From: Mesorhizobium japonicum MAFF 303099
GTDB lineage: Bacteria; Pseudomonadota; Alphaproteobacteria; Rhizobiales; Rhizobiaceae
DNA length: 64,000 nt
Direction: 5' to 3'
NCBI RefSeq assembly: GCF_000009625.1
Contig: NC_002678.2
Coordinates: forward strand, 310,001 to 374,000
In this document: piece after piece, positions 1 to 7,539 of the stretch
Layout: each line of letters begins with the position of its first letter
Numbering within the stretch: position 1 is the first letter of the stretch
Translations under genes and position numbers: made by a program
Notes under the pieces: model-generated
What the model saw: only the letters and a program-made list of their open reading frames with translations
What the model was told of the DNA's origin: nothing
The model's database searches: none

Positions 1-35
1 GTTGGTGAAGGAACACGCGCGGCCACGCATGCCGG

Positions 36-63
36 TTGACAGGCCTTTGCCGGGCACACTAGA
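36..63 (+). promoter_or_regulatory. Orphaned native promoter of tRNA-Ser(UGA)
   Basis: A TTGACA box at 36-41 is followed 16-17 bp later by a CTAGA-like box near 59-63. This resembles the rhizobial housekeeping pattern CTTGAC-N17-CTATAT. It lies about 27 bp before the 5' half of tRNA-Ser at 90, the usual place for a tRNA promoter. Since the prophage now separates it from the complete tRNA at 37728, it should drive only the tRNA stump. The boxes are seen; the role is inferred. Confidence 0.5.
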
Positions 64-88
64 GCAGTCGAATGTGATGGACAGTCAC

Positions 89-128
89 TGGAGGGATGGC
101 CGAGCGGTTTAAGGCACCGGTCTTGAAA
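89..128. repeat. attL core: 5' half of tRNA-Ser(UGA)
   Basis: These 40 bases are identical to 37727-37766 and cover the tRNA from its first base to within the anticodon loop (t plus tRNA bases 1-39). After 128 the sequence diverges from the tRNA (t instead of a), so this is a non-functional stump. It marks the left prophage junction. Confidence 0.95.
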
Positions 129-430
129 TTCGCTCGCTGATGTACCTCCCCTCCCCGTTCCATGCTGCCAAGTCCTTGTCTGTCAAGGCGTTGCGCCACT
201 TGGGAGTGCCTATCGTGCTAAGCTGTCCCGTCTCATACCGTAGCGTTGCGTTGCAAAAATCGTAGCACGGCGTTCGCGGACTGTTCTCCAGGCCGATTTT
301 CATGATTTTGCTGCGGCAACAGTGTCGACAGTCGCATAAAAGTGTCGGGCTATCGCGGCCACGACTGTCACTTTGAAAACCCCAATTGTACTGCTATAGA
401 AGCTTTGTGGGATTTCGGAGGGCTATAGCT
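129..430. other. Phage left-end intergenic stretch
   Basis: I see no convincing gene here. A 64-codon open frame on the minus strand (109-303) runs into the att core and lacks a ribosome binding site. Short inverted motifs around gacagtcg (329-371) precede the first gene. Nothing else is recognised. Confidence 0.5.
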
Positions 431-763
431 GTGACACCTGACCAAATGTTCGTCTACGAGATAGCGAAGTTGTTCGTAGTGGTGTTTGCAATCGGTTGCG
501 TTACCGCGTCAATTGTAGGCGGAATCGCATTTTATAAGACATCTAAAGGCGCGGGAGCTTCATTTACTAGGTTAATTCGGCGGGCTGGGATTTTGGAGAT
601 GGTGACGGTCATTCTAATAGCAGCCGGCACGACCAATTTGAGAGTTTTGGACAAACTTAGCGCCGAAGCGACGGTCGGTATACTTAGCGGAATTGTAGGC
701 TACGTTCTCGGGGGCTTGGCGCGCGGAAAATCATCTTCTCGCGATCAGGAAGAAGAGGAATGA
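431..763 (+). CDS. Small two-span membrane protein, unknown
   Basis: I start it at GTG 431, with GGAGG about nine bases upstream; the frame is open from 386. The 110-residue product has a hydrophobic segment near the N-terminus (around AKLFVVVFAIG), a second stretch (MVTVILIAAG) and a third weaker one (VGILSGIVGYVLGG), and ends in an acidic tail. I do not recognise a family. It is the first gene inside attL, faces away from the rest of the left arm, and is AT-richer than the structural genes. This is the usual profile of a phage accessory gene, perhaps expressed in the lysogen (inference). Confidence 0.6.
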   Translation: MTPDQMFVYEIAKLFVVVFAIGCVTASIVGGIAFYKTSKGAGASFTRLIRRAGILEMVTVILIAAGTTNLRVLDKLSAEATVGILSGIVGYVLGGLARGKSSSRDQEEEE

Positions 764-804
764 CGGAGCGCTACCACGCAGAGCAAGCCGCCGGAGCAAG
801 GAGC

Positions 805-1503
805 TTACCAGCGTGAGAGTCCACCTCTGAGCATTACGATATCAGGGTCTTCTTCCTCTTCCTGTTCCGGCTCTGGCGCCGCCAACAGGTCAATCCTACG
901 TAGATCTGCGCCTCCCATTGGCGCATCCAGGGAGAGCGTCTTGAACGTATCGTATTGCTTGTTGTAGCGGCCGAGGTAGTCCTTCACGCGAGCGCCGACG
1001 TTCTGCAGCAGCAGTTCGCCTTCAAGAACGGCCAGGAGCATTGAGTTGATGACGTCGTCACGCATGAAGCGCGGCAGCGCCGAACTGACCGCCCGGCTCA
1101 CCACACGATAGACTTCGTCGGGGTTGTGACGGATTGCGCTGATGGATCGCGCTTTGAGCTTCCGCCGCTCCTGCCACATCTCGACCTTGTCGCGGTTTTT
1201 GGCCCGATACACGCGATCTGTGGCCAGGATCTCGGCTTTGTGTTCGACCGAATAGGTTGCGTAGTACGCGGCTATCTTCTCGCTATTCGCCACGCGATAG
1301 GCTTTCCAGCCGGCCTTGACGCGGTCTGGGTGCCTCAGCTTGAACAGCCGCCTATGTTCAGCCGTTTTCTCAGGATTTTCGGCTCGCCGCTTGCGCTGTT
1401 TTTCCAAGGAGGCAGGAGAGCGTCCCTTCGCCAGGAGTTCTTCACGGTGCTTGGCGTTGTACCGGCGCCGGTTCTCAATGACTTTCAAAGGGTCGCGAGC
1501 CAT
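805..1503 (-). CDS. Basic repeat protein with sigma-factor-like C-terminal part
   Basis: The 232-residue product (alternative GTG start at 1530) begins with about 125 residues of highly basic repeats of the form YRxxNxEK, each around 14-20 residues. Similar repeats precede HNH domains in phage nucleases, but I see no HNH motif here. Residues from about 125 on resemble phage sigma-70-like proteins: a stretch with RDDVINSM and VLEGEL, then SLDAP. It ends in an acidic tail. The repeats and motifs are seen. A role as a phage transcription factor is inference, and a DNA-binding protein of another kind is possible. Confidence 0.6.
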   Translation of the reverse strand: MARDPLKVIENRRRYNAKHREELLAKGRSPASLEKQRKRRAENPEKTAEHRRLFKLRHPDRVKAGWKAYRVANSEKIAAYYATYSVEHKAEILATDRVYRAKNRDKVEMWQERRKLKARSISAIRHNPDEVYRVVSRAVSSALPRFMRDDVINSMLLAVLEGELLLQNVGARVKDYLGRYNKQYDTFKTLSLDAPMGGADLRRIDLLAAPEPEQEEEEDPDIVMLRGGLSRW

Positions 1504-1592
1504 CCCGGATGACAGCGCCCTCGCTACCACTCGCGCAAGCCAGGGCGTCCGACTTATGCCCGCTGATCCCGCTGTTAGCCCCCAAAATAACG

Positions 1593-1622
1593 AAAGCCCG
1601 CCACCGTGAGGCAGCGGGCTTC
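1593..1622 (-). terminator. Terminator after the 1.6-2.6 kb operon
   Basis: The stem AAGCCCGC (1594-1601) pairs with GCGGGCTT (1614-1621), with an inner CC/GG pair. Reading leftward it is followed by a T-rich stretch (cgttatttt). It lies just past the stop of the 1641-1883 gene. A very similar hairpin sits at 52311-52339 in the chromosome. Confidence 0.7.
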
Positions 1623-1640
1623 ATGTGAAAATCCGCTTGA

Positions 1641-1883
1641 TCAGCTTTCGGGGGGCGCAGCGCCCTCATGCCGTTCCAAGGCGTCATGCAGAGGCACATG
1701 CATTTCAACAGCCAACGCCATTAGACGGCCTATGGATGCCGTAGAATCGGCGTCCAGAGCGCCGCCGTCCGCACCGTCAGTCACGGCTTTTACAAGGTGC
1801 AGAATGGCCAGCAGATCGTAACTGCATGACTCCAATTGGTCGGCAGTCATGTCGCCTTGGTCCACGAAACGGTTCCGGGTCAT
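1641..1883 (-). CDS. Small hypothetical protein
   Basis: An 80-residue acidic, helix-rich product without a recognised domain. Its ATG overlaps the stop of the upstream gene (1880-2605) as ATGA, so the two are translationally coupled. It is followed by a terminator. It was probably acquired as a two-gene accessory unit of the prophage. Confidence 0.65.
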   Translation of the reverse strand: MTRNRFVDQGDMTADQLESCSYDLLAILHLVKAVTDGADGGALDADSTASIGRLMALAVEMHVPLHDALERHEGAAPPES

Positions 1884-2605
1884 GATTGCGCCTCCCGTGC
1901 CCGCATGGACCTGAGCAGCGCGCGGACCTGATAGTTTTCAAGATCCGCGAACTTGCCACCCGTTACCTTGAGCAGGTAGGCAGCGCGGGCGCGGTTGGCG
2001 GCCGGCGACGAGCAACGATAGGTGCATATGGCATCGAGAGCGCGGTGCATCGCATCGCAGGTGGAGTTGTAGGCGCGACGGGTTTTCCCCCAGCCGAAGG
2101 CCTTGCGCTTGGCTTGCTCTGCTTTCCACGTCGCATCGAGGGTCGAAAGGTCCACCGCCTCGGCACGGTCCAGTGTTGCCACGGCGTCGTTAGCCAAGGC
2201 AGGAGCAATCTGGCGCAGTGCGGCAAGGCTCTGGCGCTTGGCGTTATAGGTGGAGGCAATCGCCTTCACGCAATCATCTAGATATTCCTGTGCCTCGAAG
2301 CGGATATAGAGCGATTGAGCGCCGCCGATCGAGAGCGGGATAAGCAGCTCCCTTTCAGGGTGCGCCGCGAAATAGGCCTCTTCCATTTCGCCGTCTGCCA
2401 CCAGGGCCTTTTCGAATGCGGCTTCTGCGTCGCGGTGCGCCTTGATGAGCGCGCGGACTTCGGAGACATCATCGACGGCGACAGCGGCATGAGCGTTTGG
2501 CGCCACCGCGAGAGCGACAATCGCCCCCGAAGACATCATGAGAGCGTGGCGGCGGGTAATCTTGGGCATGCCTTCGGCGGCCGCCCGAACAGAGGTGTTC
2601 GGCAT
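1880..2605 (-). CDS. Exported protein with twin-arginine-like signal
   Basis: The 241-residue protein has an N-terminal signal of the form TRRHALMM followed by a hydrophobic run and an AHA cleavage-like end near residue 41. The mature part is alpha-helical with Cys pairs near the C-terminus (around CTYRC). I do not recognise the family. AAGGA lies nine bases before the ATG. The gene is divergent from the XRE repressor at 2720, and a 7+7 bp dyad lies 18-38 bp upstream of its start, so it is probably under that repressor's control. Export by Tat is inferred from the signal only. Confidence 0.7.
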   Translation of the reverse strand: MPNTSVRAAAEGMPKITRRHALMMSSGAIVALAVAPNAHAAVAVDDVSEVRALIKAHRDAEAAFEKALVADGEMEEAYFAAHPERELLIPLSIGGAQSLYIRFEAQEYLDDCVKAIASTYNAKRQSLAALRQIAPALANDAVATLDRAEAVDLSTLDATWKAEQAKRKAFGWGKTRRAYNSTCDAMHRALDAICTYRCSSPAANRARAAYLLKVTGGKFADLENYQVRALLRSMRAREAQS

Positions 2606-2622
2606 GTGGGAAATTCCTTGTT

Positions 2623-2643
2623 AACTGGTTATGTTTACCAGTT
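2623..2643. promoter_or_regulatory. Operator dyad between divergent genes
   Basis: AACTGGT (2623-2629) and ACCAGTT (2637-2643) form a perfect 7-bp inverted repeat with a 7-bp spacer. It lies between the exported-protein gene and the XRE regulator and is a good candidate binding site for the regulator dimer. Confidence 0.65.
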
Positions 2644-2719
2644 CACCATGAATCAGAATTAGCTTGCCGTCAACAGCAAACTATGAAAAATTACTAGCCA
2701 GATAAGAAAGGAACACAGA

Positions 2720-3229
2720 ATGCTCACAACTGGAAACCAGCTTCGGGCCGCCCGCGCCTTGGCTGACATGGATCAGGGAACGCTTGCGAAGCGGGCCGGG
2801 ATCAACATCAACACAATTAGCGCTATGGAGAAGCGTGGCGGGCATGGTCTAACGAGCGGTCTCGACAAAATCCGCTCTGTTATGAAAGTGCTGGAAGACG
2901 AAGGCGTTGAGTTTTTGAATCATGGCCACCCTGGCGTTCGCTTGTCTGGGACGGTTAGACCGAGGCCGCTGCTATTTCGCAGAGACGACGTGCCGGGACG
3001 GGGTTGGATCGCCTTTGCTTTCGATTACGCGGGCAAGAGGCACACCGCTTTCCTGCTGTACGACGCGTTGGGCGCGGCAGGGTCTATAACCGAACGTCCA
3101 GAGAAACTATTTGATGATCGAGTTCAGCAGATATTGGCAGTTGCCGCCGAACGCGTCGATGGGAACCTGCTGGATAGCGATGGCAAAATGATCATCGGCG
3201 AACTGCCGCCGGTTCTGGGCGATGGATAG
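2720..3229 (+). CDS. XRE-family repressor with DUF1488-like C-terminal domain
   Basis: Residues about 5-60 form a Cro/CI-type helix-turn-helix (QLRAARALADMDQGTLAKR, then ININTIS). Residues about 90-165 resemble DUF1488 (WIAFAF, AFLLYDAL), a small alpha/beta domain found in rhizobia. AAGGAA precedes the ATG. It is the only CI-like regulator I find in the prophage, so it may be the immunity repressor. Its place at the attL end, far from the integrase at attR, is unusual, and it could instead be a local regulator of the divergent exported-protein operon. Confidence 0.75.
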   Translation: MLTTGNQLRAARALADMDQGTLAKRAGININTISAMEKRGGHGLTSGLDKIRSVMKVLEDEGVEFLNHGHPGVRLSGTVRPRPLLFRRDDVPGRGWIAFAFDYAGKRHTAFLLYDALGAAGSITERPEKLFDDRVQQILAVAAERVDGNLLDSDGKMIIGELPPVLGDG

Positions 3230-3312
3230 TTAGTACGCGCTCGCGGGGCGAAGCTTGCGCAAGTTAGAAAATTGCTCCAACTTCGTGCGCTTCAGAGCGA
3301 GGAGAATAGTTA

Positions 3313-3504
3313 GTGGCAAAAGCTATTGTCGATCTTACCGACGTCACAGGTGACTCTGTAATAGTGGTTATCGCTCATATATCGCACATAACGGTCCTCA
3401 GCCCTCGCGAGAGTACCATTCACCTTGCTGGTGGAAAGGGTGTTCGCGTGAATGGCACCCTGTACGAACTCGTTGAGAAGATTTGGCCTAAGGCCGTGTC
3501 CTAA
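3313..3504 (+). CDS. Small FlbD-like protein
   Basis: A 63-residue protein starting at GTG 3313 with GAGG upstream. It has a beta-rich pattern with IHLAGGKGVRV followed by a short helix, like the small FlbD-type proteins common in rhizobial phages and flagellar operons. Function is unknown. It follows the XRE gene on the same strand, 83 bases away. Confidence 0.55.
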   Translation: MAKAIVDLTDVTGDSVIVVIAHISHITVLSPRESTIHLAGGKGVRVNGTLYELVEKIWPKAVS

Positions 3505-3638
3505 GCTCCCAAACTACTCTGGCGTTTGTGTGAGTCCCCTGTCGGCCTTTTTATGTACTGTGTCTTGCCTGCTGTCAGCCGGTAATAGGGCGCCAAGCCC
3601 GCCTTCGACTTCAGCGACAGCGGGCCCGACGAAAAACA

Positions 3639-3863
3639 CTAGGCCGAACCACCTCCAAACCAGCGGATGAATTCGACCTCCTTCCCGGTCACGTCCCGCA
3701 CGGACTTCAACAGCACCTCATGCAGGACACGCGTTGCCCTGTAGTGCTCGCAATGCGGCGATATGAAGGGCTTAACGATGCTCCAGTGCAGCGCTTCCGC
3801 TGCGACCAGGAAGCGCTCGATTTCAGCCTGCGATAGCTGTTGGGAAGGTTTTGATCTGGCCAT
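3639..3863 (-). CDS. Small hypothetical protein
   Basis: I start it at ATG 3863, with GGAG nine bases before; the frame is open from 3932. The 74-residue product is mostly helical with a His- and Cys-containing centre (SPHCEHYRA). No family is recognised. It is the last gene of a leftward pair with the DUF768 gene. Confidence 0.55.
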   Translation of the reverse strand: MARSKPSQQLSQAEIERFLVAAEALHWSIVKPFISPHCEHYRATRVLHEVLLKSVRDVTGKEVEFIRWFGGGSA

Positions 3864-3935
3864 GGTAGCGAACTCCATTTGAGGGGGTCGCCGCAACGAG
3901 GAATATATTCCTCTTCCCGATCGCGATGGCAAGGG

Positions 3936-4181
3936 CTATTCGGGTAGGCCGGGATCGTAATGCACAATCGCATCGAGGATCGTTCGATAGAGGCTGTCCA
4001 CCTCTTCATCGATCTCGCCTCGTTTGATGCCGAGCGACTTGGCGTCGGCGATCAGTTTGTGCGTGAGTTCGTCAACGGAGATGACGTCTGCCTTCGTCGT
4101 CTCAGGTATGTTGTTGGCGATCCATTGATCCAGGAAGTTGATTCCGCGCGTGCTCATTGTCGCGATAAGCTCAAAGCTCAT
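3936..4181 (-). CDS. DUF768-type protein, copy 1
   Basis: The 81-residue product (possible internal start at 4157, MSTRG) matches the DUF768 pattern: MSTRG-x-x-FL, a central ISV-x-x-LT motif and a C-terminal A-I-V-H-x-DPGL. Function is unknown. The family is known to me mainly from Mesorhizobium. A diverged paralogue lies at 5661-5894. Confidence 0.75.
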   Translation of the reverse strand: MSFELIATMSTRGINFLDQWIANNIPETTKADVISVDELTHKLIADAKSLGIKRGEIDEEVDSLYRTILDAIVHYDPGLPE

Positions 4182-4230
4182 ATTAGGTTCCGCTACTTGA
4201 CGATGGCGGCGGCCGCTCCAGAATTATCGC

Positions 4231-4539
4231 ATGGGCCAAGGCATCAAAGTTGGCGATACCGTCGCGATCACTGCAACCGTGCGCAAGCGGGTCACGGACG
4301 ACCGCGTGAGTGTTCTTATCCTTTCCTACGGTCAGCCGCACTCGATCGTAGACAGCACGCCGCACATAAGCAGCGGGCAAAAAATCGAGCTGACCGGCGA
4401 AGTGCTTCGCGTCGACGAAGATACGGTGACGGTAGGCGGCAAGGATCTGGGTATTACGGTAAAACACAGTGCCGTGCGGCTCGTCACCAGCCACGTGGCG
4501 CCGAAGCGTAAAACGCCGCTTGTCGACAAGCCGGCGTAG
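4231..4539 (+). CDS. Hypothetical beta-rich protein
   Basis: A 102-residue product with an alternating beta pattern (VGDTVAITATV, DTVTVGG) suggesting an OB-like or small barrel fold. No family is recognised. The opposite strand is also open here (4183-4563), but this frame gives the more protein-like sequence. Confidence 0.55.
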   Translation: MGQGIKVGDTVAITATVRKRVTDDRVSVLILSYGQPHSIVDSTPHISSGQKIELTGEVLRVDEDTVTVGGKDLGITVKHSAVRLVTSHVAPKRKTPLVDKPA

Positions 4540-4556
4540 AACGGCGCAAACGCACT

Positions 4557-5024
4557 TTAGCAACCTTCCGCTTTCAGGGATCGCACCATCCGAACAACAA
4601 CCGGGTCATAGGGGATTTTTTCCGATCTGCTGTAATTAATGGTGAAGAGTGCGGCACGGTCGTTGCAGATCGCGATAGCGCGGACATATCGAATCTGGCC
4701 ATCCTTAATGCCCGAGTAACTTGCCCACCTCGGGGTGAAGCGCCGATACGTCAGCTTCCAACCAAGTTTTTCGTCCTCGATCATGCGGTGCTCGATCTCG
4801 GCCGGAAAACTGGCGTCCCCGAGGCTGGCACCCCACACAGCAAGGAAGGCATTGTTTTCCCCTTGAAAAGCCGCGCCTTGGTCCGAACGATGTGCCAGGA
4901 CAAAACCCGGCGGGACGTCGAATGTGAAGCCGAACTGCCTGACGCCGAACTGCTGCCACGCCTGGGCCTGAAGAAGCGTGCTGCAAAATAGGACCGGAAC
5001 TAGGCTCAGCAGAAAACGTACCAT
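4557..5024 (-). CDS. Secreted hypothetical protein
   Basis: A 155-residue product with a clear signal peptide (hydrophobic LLSLVPVLFCSTLL, cleavage near AQA). The mature region starts with a short beta pattern (FGFTFDVPPGF) seen in small periplasmic proteins of rhizobia, and ends in a Cys. It is a likely accessory (lysogenic conversion) gene of the prophage, since exported host-type proteins have no role in the virion. Confidence 0.7.
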   Translation of the reverse strand: MVRFLLSLVPVLFCSTLLQAQAWQQFGVRQFGFTFDVPPGFVLAHRSDQGAAFQGENNAFLAVWGASLGDASFPAEIEHRMIEDEKLGWKLTYRRFTPRWASYSGIKDGQIRYVRAIAICNDRAALFTINYSRSEKIPYDPVVVRMVRSLKAEGC

Positions 5025-5188
5025 GACGGGAAAAGGGTAGCCCCGCGATTCCGTTCCATCAGCAACAAATGATATTTCTGAGAAGCCACTTGATTTCGGA
5101 CCATAAGGCGCGCGTTTCCCCTCGCCGCTGTCCTACACCGGGGGGTGTCTGGCACGCCTCTGGCGGCTCGCTGTTGCCCGCAGGGGAG

Positions 5189-5449
5189 CTATTGCGAACG
5201 CTCGACCGCAAATGTTGGCCCGTCGTCGCCCTGGCCAGCCTGAAGGAAGTCTACGACGGTTGACATAAGCCGCTCGGCGACGACCCGATTCATGACCAGT
5301 TCAATATCGCCCCTGTCGGTCTGCAGCTTGAGCAATCCGAGCAGTCGATCAGCGGACAGAAGGGTTGTCTCAGCGGCGAGCAGTTTGGTGAAGGGCGTTT
5401 TGCTGGGCTTACGCATCACATCGGTATAGCGCGCCGATTGGAGACTCAC
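5189..5449 (-). CDS. Small hypothetical protein
   Basis: An 86-residue helical product (LLSADRLLGLLKLQTD, VVAERLMSTVVDFL). It resembles small proteins common in Mesorhizobium but has no function I can name. It is on the same strand as the flanking DUF768 genes. Confidence 0.6.
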   Translation of the reverse strand: MSLQSARYTDVMRKPSKTPFTKLLAAETTLLSADRLLGLLKLQTDRGDIELVMNRVVAERLMSTVVDFLQAGQGDDGPTFAVERSQ

Positions 5450-5613
5450 CAGCGCGCGATCATGCTGGCCCGCTGTCCTGGACCGCCGAAGCCTCCGCCG
5501 TTGCTGCCGCTATCTTTACAAATCCGTATGTCGCCGAATCGACCCCAAGCCGGTTAGAAGTCCTCCGACAGCGAACGTCCCTGCTGCCCGGCGGGACTTA
5601 CTGTTCCGCTAAC

Positions 5614-5653
5614 GGCCCGCTGCCGCCCCCAAGATCCGCCCCGGCAGCGGGCC
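5614..5653. terminator. Strong GC hairpin
   Basis: GGCCCGCTGCCG (5614-5625) and CGGCAGCGGGCC (5642-5653) form a perfect 12-bp stem with a 16-base loop, just downstream of the second DUF768 gene. No T-run follows, so it is a terminator or an mRNA-stabilising stem. Confidence 0.5.
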
Positions 5654-5660
5654 TAGCTGG

Positions 5661-5894
5661 CTAGTCAGCCAAGCCAGGATCATGATGGACGATCGCGTCC
5701 AGGATCGCCTCGTACACGCTGCCGGTGTCTTCCTCGATCTCGGTGCTGCTCATACCTTTGGCCTTGGCGTCCGCGAAAAACTTCTCGGTGAGGTCCGCAA
5801 CCGAGATGATATCTGCGCCAGCCGTTTTAGGGACGAGTTTTGAAATCCACTTGTGAAGGAAGTCGGTGCCGCGTGTGCTCATTACCCAAACCAA
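5661..5894 (-). CDS. DUF768-type protein, copy 2
   Basis: A 77-residue product; the likely true start is MSTRG at 5882. It keeps the family motifs (MSTRG, FLHKW, DIISV, AIVHHDPGL) and is about half identical to the copy at 3936-4181. Two copies within 2 kb of a phage arm suggest duplication or repeated capture. Function unknown. Confidence 0.75.
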   Translation of the reverse strand: MVWVMSTRGTDFLHKWISKLVPKTAGADIISVADLTEKFFADAKAKGMSSTEIEEDTGSVYEAILDAIVHHDPGLAD

Positions 5895-6027
5895 TTGAAC
5901 GTAAGGGTCACCATCACCACCGCGACCAGGATGGAAACCGGGACCGCCACGAACAGCCCGGCTTCCAAAATCCGTGTTTCTTTGTCTCTGAACATTAGGC
6001 GCACCTTATGAATTCTTCGTTTGAACC

Positions 6028-6309
6028 CTAAAGCTGCGAACCCTTGATTCGGTTCCGCTCCCGATTTTGGCCCTCGTAGTCAGGGATGCATGTGAAGAAC
6101 ACCGGTCGCCTATCGCGGCCGGCAGCCTTGCAGTGCGAGCAGACGAACAGTCCGACCAAATCCTCATGCATTGAGCCATGGCCTGGCCCAAGGCGGCCTA
6201 TGAGCGCTTGTATGTCGAGTTCAGTTGATCTGCAGCACATGGGATGGCTGCAGTTGACATGAACGCTTTCGCGAGCGGCCAGAGTATCAGCGAGGGTCTT
6301 GAGAGGCAT
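6028..6309 (-). CDS. Small cysteine-rich protein, probable zinc binder
   Basis: A 93-residue product with Cys pairs (NCSHPMCC, CSHCKAAG) and a conserved end (VFFTCIPDYEG). I recognise it as a recurrent Mesorhizobium small protein of unknown function. The Cys spacing suggests a zinc ribbon. It stands alone between the DUF768 gene and the 6610 gene. Confidence 0.65.
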   Translation of the reverse strand: MPLKTLADTLAARESVHVNCSHPMCCRSTELDIQALIGRLGPGHGSMHEDLVGLFVCSHCKAAGRDRRPVFFTCIPDYEGQNRERNRIKGSQL

Positions 6310-6358
6310 GGCGATCTACGTTTAAGGGTTCGCCGCAACCGGAGGATTATACGGAAAT

Positions 6359-6389
6359 GAAAAAAGCCCGCCGGCCGGAGCCAGCGGAC
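6359..6389 (-). terminator. Rho-independent terminator, end of leftward late transcription
   Basis: GCCCGCCGGC (6366-6375) pairs with GCCAGCGGAC (6380-6389), allowing two G-U pairs. An A-tract at 6359-6365 gives a T-run when read leftward. No minus-strand gene directly precedes it, so it probably stops read-through from the late lysis operon. Confidence 0.6.
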
Positions 6390-6609
6390 GAAGGTGGTTG
6401 GTCTCAGACTGGCCAAGCCAAGAAATTCATCATATGCACATGAAGCGGCGCGGCGCTCCTACATAAGATAAGACGGCTTTAACAAGGTCCGTGCCGGCCA
6501 CGGCGATGTCAAACACGAATTCGTGACCGCAATGAAAACAATATCGGATCGCTACAGACCAGGAGATAGCATAGCATCGATCAATCTAAAGCGAGGAGAG
6601 ACAAACAAA

Positions 6610-7023
6610 ATGGCGGAGAGCATTACTACTGCGTGGCAAAATGACGTAAGACTTACTGGATGGCGCACTGCCGATCGCGTCCAATGGGAAGTGAAGAGAA
6701 GTGACCAAAATTTTCGAGTTCCTGCCCTCTGGTTAGAATATTTAACGTGGGATTTTTCGCTTTGGCGGGCGTCTTGGATAAACAAAGACAGCACATTTTG
6801 GCACGACCCAGCGGATACGTCCAAGAAAGGTCACCAAGACAAGTATTTAAATTTCACTCACGACCGGATCAGATTTCAGTGTAATTGGGACATTAAAGCT
6901 GATGGGTTTGTAATTACTGAACACGGCAGCATTCCAGAGCTCCAAAAGGACCATTATCCCAAGCGCCCGCTGGAATGGGACGAGCCGTATGCCGGCGGCC
7001 ACGTATCCCTGCACAAGCGATAA
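6610..7023 (+). CDS. Hypothetical Trp-rich protein, atypical base composition
   Basis: I start it at ATG 6610, with GAGGAG upstream; the frame is open from 6523. The 137-residue product is soluble and rich in Trp (WRTADRVQW, WDFSLWRASW). No family is recognised. It is more AT-rich than its neighbours and sits on the opposite strand to the late operon, both signs of separate acquisition. Confidence 0.65.
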   Translation: MAESITTAWQNDVRLTGWRTADRVQWEVKRSDQNFRVPALWLEYLTWDFSLWRASWINKDSTFWHDPADTSKKGHQDKYLNFTHDRIRFQCNWDIKADGFVITEHGSIPELQKDHYPKRPLEWDEPYAGGHVSLHKR

Positions 7024-7113
7024 TCAAGCCCGATAGCTCCTAGCCTGTATCGCCCGCGAGACGGAACGCGGGCCGTGGACGAGCGTGAAATCCAATTGTA
7101 CGGTCTACGGCAA

Positions 7114-7210
7114 TGCAAGTGGGGCCAGCCGGGAAGGCACGGCGTCGAGACGGTTCATGTACCGCAACTCGGCATCACCGAATGAGCGGGTTCGATTCCC
7201 GCCCTTGCAG
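7114..7210 (+). ncRNA. Degenerate or unusual tRNA-like element
   Basis: A perfect T-arm (GCGGG-TTCGATT-CCCGC, 7186-7202) is followed by CCTTGCA, which pairs 6 of 7 with TGCAAGT at 7114-7120. In between are a D-arm-like GCC/GGC hairpin with an AGCCGGGAA loop, a CGGT/ACCG hairpin with CAT in the loop, and a TCGG/CCGA variable-arm hairpin. The 97-base length suits a long-variable-arm tRNA. The anticodon arm is poor (4 bp, 6-base loop), about nine extra bases follow the D-arm, and CCA is not encoded. It may be a decayed phage tRNA. Confidence 0.4.
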
Positions 7211-7215
7211 GGTCA

Positions 7216-7539
7216 TCACTCTTCTGCCCTTGGCTTGAACTTCCTCACGATCATCTCGAACAGGATATCCGAGATCCACATTGCGCTCACACCAATGAGG
7301 AAAGCCGCTGCCAATGTCGTCGTGTCGTCGGCGGGATCGGGAAGCGGCACGCCGGTCGCGCGGAAGTAGGCAACCACGGGAAGCGTGAGATACGCGGCCG
7401 CCAGCGCGCCGCAGACGGGCGATGCTACCATTTCGCGCAACTTGTACCGGTGCCGCGACAGAGCCCGTAGAATGCCACCGGAGAGGCCGGCGACGACCAC
7501 GGGCGCCTTGATGCCGAGAAGGTCGAAGAAATCATGCAT
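7216..7539 (-). CDS. Holin-like membrane protein
   Basis: It starts at ATG 7539, overlapping the stop of the outer-spanin gene (TGATG). The 107-residue product has about three hydrophobic segments (VVVAGLSGGI, GALAAAYLTLPVVAYF, LAAAFLIGVSAMW) and a short charged C-terminus, the topology of a class I holin. It is the last gene of the lysis cassette. Assignment rests on topology and context, and it shares the holin role candidacy with 8001-8225. Confidence 0.65.
   Translation of the reverse strand: MHDFFDLLGIKAPVVVAGLSGGILRALSRHRYKLREMVASPVCGALAAAYLTLPVVAYFRATGVPLPDPADDTTTLAAAFLIGVSAMWISDILFEMIVRKFKPRAEE

Noticed and set aside
90..128. Second tRNA-Ser gene
   Set aside because: Only the first 39 bases of the tRNA are present; sequence leaves the tRNA inside the anticodon loop.
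109..303. 64-codon minus-strand frame at attL
   Set aside because: Ends inside the tRNA stump and lacks a ribosome site; probably chance.
4183..4563. 126-codon minus-strand frame
   Set aside because: Overlaps the more protein-like plus-strand gene 4231-4539; His/Arg-rich shadow composition.
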